40,105 nt of DNA, from contig CAUJII010000172.1 of NCBI GenBank assembly GCA_963205035.1, positions 1 through 40,105 of the forward strand. Direction: 5' to 3'. Below, piece after piece: positions 34,171-40,105 of this stretch. The notes under the pieces were generated by a model. It had not been told where the DNA came from. It made no database searches and saw only the letters and a list, made by a program, of their open reading frames with translations. The translations under genes and the position numbers were made by a program. Numbering within the stretch: position 1 is the first letter of the stretch; each line of letters opens with the position of its first letter. The stretch comes from Spirochaetota bacterium. GTDB lineage: Bacteria > Spirochaetota > Leptospiria > Turneriellales > Turneriellaceae.

Positions 34171-35253
34171 TTATTCTGCGTAAAAAACGAGCCGCCGCGC
34201 GATTGGGTCCAAAACTCCCATGACTTGCGCCGTCTGCGAATCAATCGACGCTTCGGCAACAATCTTATAGATTTGGTTGGTCGTCGTAATGCGGTCGTAG
34301 ATTTCCTGGAAGAGCGTCAGCTCACCGCGTGTCTTGATTTGCAGCTCTGGAAGGTTCGCAATGTCTTCTCGGTTCTTGAAACGTCCCCCGCGTTTGAGAC
34401 GCTCCGCGATAATTTTACGCGCTGCAGCAGGCGTCATAAATTCAGACAACGACAAGATGACGTGGTAGGGCGCGGAGTTGAGGTTGAGAAGGTCTGTCGA
34501 AGTGTCCGCGTTATAGACAAGGTATGTTGTGATGTTGTTCGCGAGGATGTAGTCTTCTGGCGTGAGCGTTGCTTTTTCGATGTCGCTTGCAGAAACGGTT
34601 TGCGTGTTGAGTTTTTTATCCTCGGAGCGCAGGTCGTCGTAAAGTAGGCGTTGGTCGAAGCCCGGAATAAAGAGCAGCTCTTCAATCGATTGAAGCCGTC
34701 CGTTCTTGATCCGCCGGGGAGGAATGAGCCGCTCATAGTCAGCCCTCTCTGCGCCACGCGGCATCGGCACATTGTTCTCGTCGATATAGTCGACGACCGC
34801 TTGCCACAAATCGGCCGGGATTCCCATTGCAGTCGAGAGACGTTGAAAGTATTCGAGTTGCCTTTCGTCAGTCTTGTCTTCAAACATGCGCACCAACCGA
34901 TTCACGTTGAGCTTCCCGCTTTCTTCACTGAGCGAAAGAGACACGAGCCCGCCACCTAAAGGGATTGTTGGCGCCAGGGTGAAAATCCCAAAATCATAGA
35001 GCGAATCGATAGGAACACGCGTGAGAAGCAAGATGCCTGTTTCGAGTCCGCTTTGTGCAAGCTGGAGAGTCTTTTCGCGGTGGCCGACGACGGACACAGC
35101 GCGGTATTCATTCAACGCAAAACGGACATAGACTAAGGCGACAGATGCAGAGAGAGTCAAGATGAGCGTCGTCGTAATCAGAATAATCGCGCCGCGCGAA
35201 CGGAGAAAATACTTTCGCGATTCTCGGAGCATGGGGGAGTTATTCTCTTTCAT
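34171..35253 (-). CDS. gspK: Type II secretion system minor pseudopilin GspK
   Basis: Prepilin-type N-terminus RSRGAIILITTTLILTLSASVALVYVRF; IDENNVPMPRGAERADYERLIPPRRIKNGRLQSIEELLFIPGF. ATG at 35253 selected. Confidence 0.85.
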   Translation of the reverse strand: MKENNSPMLRESRKYFLRSRGAIILITTTLILTLSASVALVYVRFALNEYRAVSVVGHREKTLQLAQSGLETGILLLTRVPIDSLYDFGIFTLAPTIPLGGGLVSLSLSEESGKLNVNRLVRMFEDKTDERQLEYFQRLSTAMGIPADLWQAVVDYIDENNVPMPRGAERADYERLIPPRRIKNGRLQSIEELLFIPGFDQRLLYDDLRSEDKKLNTQTVSASDIEKATLTPEDYILANNITTYLVYNADTSTDLLNLNSAPYHVILSLSEFMTPAAARKIIAERLKRGGRFKNREDIANLPELQIKTRGELTLFQEIYDRITTTNQIYKIVAEASIDSQTAQVMGVLDPIARRLVFYAE

Positions 35254-36082
35254 CGAGGTATTTTTCCAATCGAGAACGGTGCGCGGGTCTTGGAATACAT
35301 CCGAACGCAGCGTTGAAAAGCGCAAGACGCACTTCTTCGTAAATAAAAGGCGCCATCGCCTTTCTCATCGAACGCGACATCTCTACCGTCACAATTTGAA
35401 TTTCATTCTCCGCCGCCCAAGTTCCCAAAGAGCCAGGGGTCGGGTAGCCGACACCGTGTCCTAAAGGATAATCGGAAAGGGTGGCAAATTCTTTGCCATA
35501 AGAATCGCTGCCCTTGTTGGGTAAGACGACACGGAACGGCTGGTGCAGATTAAAAATAACCTTCGGCGGGTATTTTCGCATCAGACTCAAGAACGCTTCG
35601 GTCTCCAATGCTTTGGGGTTTTCAGCGCCCGCGTCGTCTGTCGGAAAATCGCGGTTGAGATCGGTCTTGTTAAGAGCCAACCGGTTTCGACGACTATAAC
35701 CGTCGGGGTTGTAAAGCGGTATCACAAGAATACGGTGGTTGTTCTGGAAGTCGCGGCTCAAAAGGCGCACCTCGCGCAGAAAATAATCGAGAACAACTTT
35801 GCTATTGCGTTCGTCACCGTGCTGCGCTGCAATCAAATAGACGTTTTGAACCGGCTCTGCACCTTTCTCGGGTCGAACGATGTATGCGACTAAGTTCTTT
35901 CCTTTTTGCGACTTTCCATAACTAATCGCCTTTGTTTTAATTTTTCGTTCGTCGAGCGGCGTATCAATCTTGCAAGTCAAACTCTCGATGAGCTTGGAGT
36001 GTTCCCACGAAGAAAGATATTTTTTTTCAGAAGGCGTGACGCAAAAAAGAGGTATGCATATGAGACAGAAAATTTTTTTCAC
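35240..36082 (-). CDS. M14-family zinc carboxypeptidase/amidase
   Basis: AAQHGDERNSK (HxxE), YNPDGYSRRNRLALNKTDLNRDFPT, NLHQP, VTVEMS. Confidence 0.85.
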   Translation of the reverse strand: MKKIFCLICIPLFCVTPSEKKYLSSWEHSKLIESLTCKIDTPLDERKIKTKAISYGKSQKGKNLVAYIVRPEKGAEPVQNVYLIAAQHGDERNSKVVLDYFLREVRLLSRDFQNNHRILVIPLYNPDGYSRRNRLALNKTDLNRDFPTDDAGAENPKALETEAFLSLMRKYPPKVIFNLHQPFRVVLPNKGSDSYGKEFATLSDYPLGHGVGYPTPGSLGTWAAENEIQIVTVEMSRSMRKAMAPFIYEEVRLALFNAAFGCIPRPAHRSRLEKYLDERE

Positions 36083-37251
36083 TGGAGAGAGTCTCTGAGA
36101 TCCTTCATGATGTTTTTTTGCATCGCTTCGTTGGTCCCTCCGCCAATCGAAAGCAATATCGCATCGCGCAAAAGTTTTTCAACCGGGTATTCGCGTGTGT
36201 AACCATATCCGCCGAAAACTTGAATCGCCGTGCGCGCCGCGTATTCTGCCATTTGAGTTGCGGAGAGTTTTGCCGCTGCGGCAGACAAACTCTCACGCGA
36301 CGAGGGTCCGATGCGGAGTGCCGTTTCATAGACAAGTGCGCGGCTTGCGCGGTAACGGGCATACGACTCCGCGATGAGCTGCTGTATTTGACCGAAGTCC
36401 GCGAGTTTTTTTCCGAAGGCACTTCTGTCGAGCGATGCGTAGCGCACCATTTCATCGAGTGCGCGTTTTGCAATCCCTAAAGACATCGCGGCAAGCGTCA
36501 ATCGCTCAATCTCAAGGTTACGCATCATGTGTGTCAGCGCTCCGCCTTCTTCGCCGATGAGGTTTTCTGTGGGAACTACAACGTCTTCAAAGACGAGTTG
36601 GCAGGTAGGGGATTGTCTCATGCCTAACTTGATTTCTTTCTTGCCGACGCTAAAACCTTTGAAATTATTTTCGACGATGAAGCTCGATATGGCCTGCCGT
36701 TTATCTTTTTGAGTGCGCGCATAGACGATGAAGAAACTGCCGCAATTTCCGTTTGTGATCCATTGCTTCGTGCCGTTCAAAATATAATGGTCGCCCTTCT
36801 TTTCGGCGCTTGTCGTCATGCCCAAAACGTCGGTGCCCGCTCCCGGTTCAGACATCGCCATGCCCGCAAGAGCCGTGCCGTCTAAGACCTGCGGCAGATA
36901 GCGTTTGCGTTGGTGGTCGTTTGCCGAGTGGTAAAGGTTATTCACAAAGAGCACTTCGTGCGCAAGGTAGCTCAAAGTAAACGCGGCGTCTGAATAGCTC
37001 AGCTCTTCATGGACGATGACGCTTGCTGTCGCGTCGAGACCGTAACCGCCGGCGTCTGCTGGTACGGTGATGCCGAAGAGGTTATACTCGCTCCCCATTT
37101 TGCGCAAGAGCGCTTCGTTCAGCGATTCTTTCTCGTCAAACTCGTGGACTTGCGGTTCGAGAACGCCTTTCGCAAGGTCTCGCGTGAGACCGCGCAGTGC
37201 GGCATGGTCGTCGGTCGGGTTGAATAAATCGAACATTAGGGTATTAGCCAC
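36079..37251 (-). CDS. Acyl-CoA dehydrogenase
   Basis: GMAMSEPGAGTDVLGM, LNGTKQWITNG, FGGYGYTREYPVEKLLRDA. Confidence 0.94.
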   Translation of the reverse strand: MANTLMFDLFNPTDDHAALRGLTRDLAKGVLEPQVHEFDEKESLNEALLRKMGSEYNLFGITVPADAGGYGLDATASVIVHEELSYSDAAFTLSYLAHEVLFVNNLYHSANDHQRKRYLPQVLDGTALAGMAMSEPGAGTDVLGMTTSAEKKGDHYILNGTKQWITNGNCGSFFIVYARTQKDKRQAISSFIVENNFKGFSVGKKEIKLGMRQSPTCQLVFEDVVVPTENLIGEEGGALTHMMRNLEIERLTLAAMSLGIAKRALDEMVRYASLDRSAFGKKLADFGQIQQLIAESYARYRASRALVYETALRIGPSSRESLSAAAAKLSATQMAEYAARTAIQVFGGYGYTREYPVEKLLRDAILLSIGGGTNEAMQKNIMKDLRDSLQ

Positions 37252-37317
37252 AAAGCGGAATACGTTGCAAAGCCAAATGGCGCGAGTTCTAAGCCTAAAC
37301 TGTGAACCAAATCTATC

Positions 37318-37926
37318 TCAACTATTCGAGTAAACTCTCTCTAACGCAAAACCCCGCGCCCGCAGCATTTCCCTCGTATCGTCCATGAACACTTTACCGC
37401 CGATGAGGAGCACCGCGCCAAACGCCGCTAAATCCAACGCGCTCAGTTTGGAATGAGTGCGGTCGCCGGCTTGCGAATAAGCGAGAATTTTTTTCTCTGA
37501 ATAAGGCGGAGTTAAAATATCTAACGCGGGCTCGCTTGCCGCGTCTTGGATTCCATAAAGAAGCGTGTCGTATTTAAACCCGCGCGCGTGGCGTTCTAAG
37601 ATGGCCGGGCGGATGGCAGAGATTCCCGAACCATGCGTGATGAATAGAAACGGTTTGGAGACGCTGAAGTCGCACTCGAAGCCTGCGCCTTGTGCCGCAG
37701 TGATGAAGACAGTCTTCCCTAAATAGCGTGTGCGGCTCAAGAGGAGCAAATCTTTTTCACTCGGGTGTGAAGCGAGTGCCAGAAAGACAGGCGGTGAATC
37801 GAGAGTCGTTCGGAGTGCTACGAATTGCCCGGGCATATACTCGAATGCATGGGGGCGGGCCAAGGTCAAATGCACGAACCCAGCGGCGTCGGTTGTTTGC
37901 GAGAGAATTTGCGCTGTGTACGTCAT
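37318..37926 (-). CDS. FAD/NAD-binding oxidoreductase (ferredoxin reductase-like)
   Basis: YMPGQFVALR FAD-binding-like motif, LFITHGSGISAIRPAI NAD-binding-like motif, FGAVLLIGGKVFMDDTREML. Confidence 0.75.
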   Translation of the reverse strand: MTYTAQILSQTTDAAGFVHLTLARPHAFEYMPGQFVALRTTLDSPPVFLALASHPSEKDLLLLSRTRYLGKTVFITAAQGAGFECDFSVSKPFLFITHGSGISAIRPAILERHARGFKYDTLLYGIQDAASEPALDILTPPYSEKKILAYSQAGDRTHSKLSALDLAAFGAVLLIGGKVFMDDTREMLRARGFALERVYSNS

Positions 37927-38630
37927 GGAATTTTTATTCGCTTCTTGTAGATTTTCTCTAAGAACAGAATTTCATTTTGCCGAACATGCGCCGTGAAATC
38001 GAAGAAAACTTCTTTAGAGATGGGTTTTGTCGCATTATACCCCTGCTCAAAAATACGGAATAGACGGAGAGCTCCCACTGCGCGCGCTGCAAGAGAGACA
38101 GGTCGAATAATGACCGGCGCTAAGGGGTGTTTACTCAGATCGAAAAATGATTCGAGGTTCACCAAGACCAATTCGAGTTGGTTGACGCGTTCCTTGCTGG
38201 GGTTCGCCTTTCGGTAGAGCGATGCGAGCTTTTTGAAATCGACGAAATCGAGCCCGTCTGCGTGCACGATGAATTTTGGTTCCTTGCGAATTATCTGCGC
38301 CATGGTGAAATCGAGCGAGTCGGTGATTTCGTTCAGGTAGAGAAGTTTTTCGATTCGCTCGCGGCTTTTCGCGGTGAGCATTCCTTTGAAACGCTGGTAG
38401 GTTTTGACCGCCAGCTTGTCGCGCTCTTCTTTGCCTTCTAAAGTATAGATTTCTTGAAAGAAGTAATCCGCCAATGCCTGAGTCTTTGGGTCTTGAAAGT
38501 ACTCGACGTACGTCTGGCGAAAACGCCGTACATGCGTGTTAATAATAATTTGGTGGTACGGATCAACCACGCGGGCCAAAACCGGTGAGAGAAAAGCGGG
38601 GTCAATCGTAATGAAAGAGCTTTGCAACAC
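37923..38630 (-). CDS. Hypothetical protein (FFLEE-motif-like family)
   Basis: Helical protein with DYFFQEIYTLEGKEERDK; ATGA overlap with the downstream oxidoreductase; start uncertain (GTG 38630). Confidence 0.6.
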   Translation of the reverse strand: MLQSSFITIDPAFLSPVLARVVDPYHQIIINTHVRRFRQTYVEYFQDPKTQALADYFFQEIYTLEGKEERDKLAVKTYQRFKGMLTAKSRERIEKLLYLNEITDSLDFTMAQIIRKEPKFIVHADGLDFVDFKKLASLYRKANPSKERVNQLELVLVNLESFFDLSKHPLAPVIIRPVSLAARAVGALRLFRIFEQGYNATKPISKEVFFDFTAHVRQNEILFLEKIYKKRIKIP

Positions 38631-39864
38631 GGCCTGCCTTAAAGGCTTGTGCTCACGCTTGTGGATTAACTCTGCGTTAGGTTGTTCTGTGTATTTCTTG
38701 CGTCGATGGGCTCACTGGAATTTCTCTCTCCTCTTTATATTACTGTTTGTCGCTCCTCTTTCTGTCGGTGTTGCGCGAGAGCGAGGTCGGGTAAATACGA
38801 AGAAAACACGTAACACTCAGAGGACAGAGAGTGTGCGCATGACGCTCGTGCAGTTCGATAAGAAGGCATACCTCTCTGCGGGCAACCTCATCCGCATTCA
38901 CTCCGACCTTCGCTTGCGTTATTCGCAACGAGCAAAGCAGGGCGAAATTCGTTTTGGCATGCGCATCCTTCTTTTCGAGTTGGGCAAGTCGCACTATCAA
39001 GTGCAACACGAAGTGAACGAACTCGAGAGCCAAGGCACTCTTTATGACCAAGGGCTTTTCTTTTCGCGAGAGTTCGTCGAAGAAATTTTGACGGAGTTAA
39101 ACCTACCTGTTTCTTACCGCTTCAACGCGAATAATTTATTGATTCAACGCGAGGCAAAGAGAAAGACTCGAAAGATGCTCGATTTTATCGTTATCGATGC
39201 GGGGCATGGGGGCAAAGATTCTGGCGCACTGGGTTATTTCGACGTTCAGGAAAAGGATATTACACTGAAATTGGCGCACGCTCTGCAAGAGAGGCTCCGC
39301 GCAGATTTTTCCCATGTCAAAGTTTATCTGACACGCAGCGGCGACAGGTTCTATAAGCTCGAAACGCGCAGCCGCATCGCCAACCGCAAGAACAAAGACA
39401 GTGCGTTCGGGCTCTTTATCAGCATACACGGCAATTCGACGCTCTCGCCGAAGGTCAAGGGCTTTGAGGTGTATTACTTAGCGCAAAGCCACGACAACAT
39501 GGAAGCGCGGCAAATGATGCTCCGAGAAAGCATGCGTTACGAGAGTAGTGCTTACATCCGCAAACTCAAGAGCAAACTCATGAGCGCGCAGATTCAGCGA
39601 GAGAGCAAAACGCTTGCACGGAGCGTCTTTCACGGCATGTCGAATCGCCTTGACGGCATGATTAAACCGCGAAAAGTGAAGAAAGCGGATTTTGCAGTGC
39701 TCAGGGGTTCTCTCATGCCGGCGATTCTCATCGAGACGGGGTATCTTACAAACCGAGACGATTTGAAGAGGCTGCGGAGTGAGGAATACCAAAAAGCGTT
39801 TGCTGCAGGGGTAAGCCGAGGAGTGAGTACTTTTTTACATGAACTTACAAAAGCTGAAAGATAA
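38611..39864 (+). CDS. N-acetylmuramoyl-L-alanine amidase (AmiC-type)
   Basis: IVIDAGHGGKDSGALG, KDITLKLAHALQERL, FISIHGNST, ILIETGYLTNRDD. Confidence 0.93.
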   Translation: MKELCNTACLKGLCSRLWINSALGCSVYFLRRWAHWNFSLLFILLFVAPLSVGVARERGRVNTKKTRNTQRTESVRMTLVQFDKKAYLSAGNLIRIHSDLRLRYSQRAKQGEIRFGMRILLFELGKSHYQVQHEVNELESQGTLYDQGLFFSREFVEEILTELNLPVSYRFNANNLLIQREAKRKTRKMLDFIVIDAGHGGKDSGALGYFDVQEKDITLKLAHALQERLRADFSHVKVYLTRSGDRFYKLETRSRIANRKNKDSAFGLFISIHGNSTLSPKVKGFEVYYLAQSHDNMEARQMMLRESMRYESSAYIRKLKSKLMSAQIQRESKTLARSVFHGMSNRLDGMIKPRKVKKADFAVLRGSLMPAILIETGYLTNRDDLKRLRSEEYQKAFAAGVSRGVSTFLHELTKAER

Positions 39865-40105
39865 GTTTTTAGCTGTCGGGAGCTCCATCTCATCGGGCAT
39901 CGAGCGCACGACGGAATATCTCTCCCATCCCCTCAATCTTTTTCGTTTTTTAGCACTTCTTGCAGTCCTCGATTTTTTTGCCTTCATGTCGCTTACGCGT
40001 AGTAGTTATTTTCAACTCCTCAATCCCACATTTTTCTTGAGCATCGAGCGCGGCGAGTCGAGAGACTCGATGGAGTTGTTATTCCCCCGGTCGATTTCAC
40101 TGACA
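39839..40105 (+). CDS. N-terminal part of a membrane-anchored protein (runs off window)
   Basis: Open frame from ATG 39839 (MNLQKLKDKFLAVGSSISSGIERTTEYLSHPLNLFRFLALLAVLDFFAFMSLTRSSYF...) to the window end; overlaps the amidase stop. Confidence 0.6.
   Translation, partial: MNLQKLKDKFLAVGSSISSGIERTTEYLSHPLNLFRFLALLAVLDFFAFMSLTRSSYFQLLNPTFFLSIERGESRDSMELLFPRSISLT

Noticed and set aside
26139-37251. Recent duplication of acyl-CoA dehydrogenase genes
   Set aside because: The two proteins differ in length (582 vs 390 aa) and sequence and belong to different subfamilies; not a recent tandem copy.

Overview
The window reads as a chromosomal segment of a spirochaete, probably Leptospirales-like. That placement is inferred from the flagellar gene order fliI-fliJ-flbB, UPF0164-type proteins and LIC_12708-like lipoproteins. 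From left to right it contains: (1) the end of a flagellar operon (possible fliH tail, fliI, fliJ, a 67-aa ORF, flbB); (2) a small accessory region with an Mrr-type nuclease C-terminal remnant, two PIN/antitoxin pairs, a non-autonomous MITE-like element, a tandem-repeat helical protein and an HExxH protein; (3) a compact envelope gene cluster at 6.6-12.9 kb (UPF0164-type barrel, small barrel, lipoproteins, two GWGQLYN-motif paralogs, large barrel); (4) housekeeping and other genes (ychF, TerC family, slyD-like, a sigma-like regulator, dapF, purH, a TrmA/RlmD-type methyltransferase, a SpoIIE-type phosphatase, a CPBP protease, queF, acyl-CoA dehydrogenases); (5) a GGDEF-PilZ protein and two helical periplasmic proteins; (6) a partial type II secretion operon (gspK-L-M-N) coupled to an M14 peptidase; (7) an AmiC-type amidase and the start of a further membrane-anchored protein. 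The strongest non-coding signals are two near-identical, oppositely oriented ~157-bp MITE-like elements (one with a matching 8-9 bp flanking duplication), a 7-unit ~32-bp tandem array that exactly fills a convergent intergenic gap, and a complex inverted-repeat element between fliH and fliI. All family assignments come from reading motifs by eye; no searches were run.
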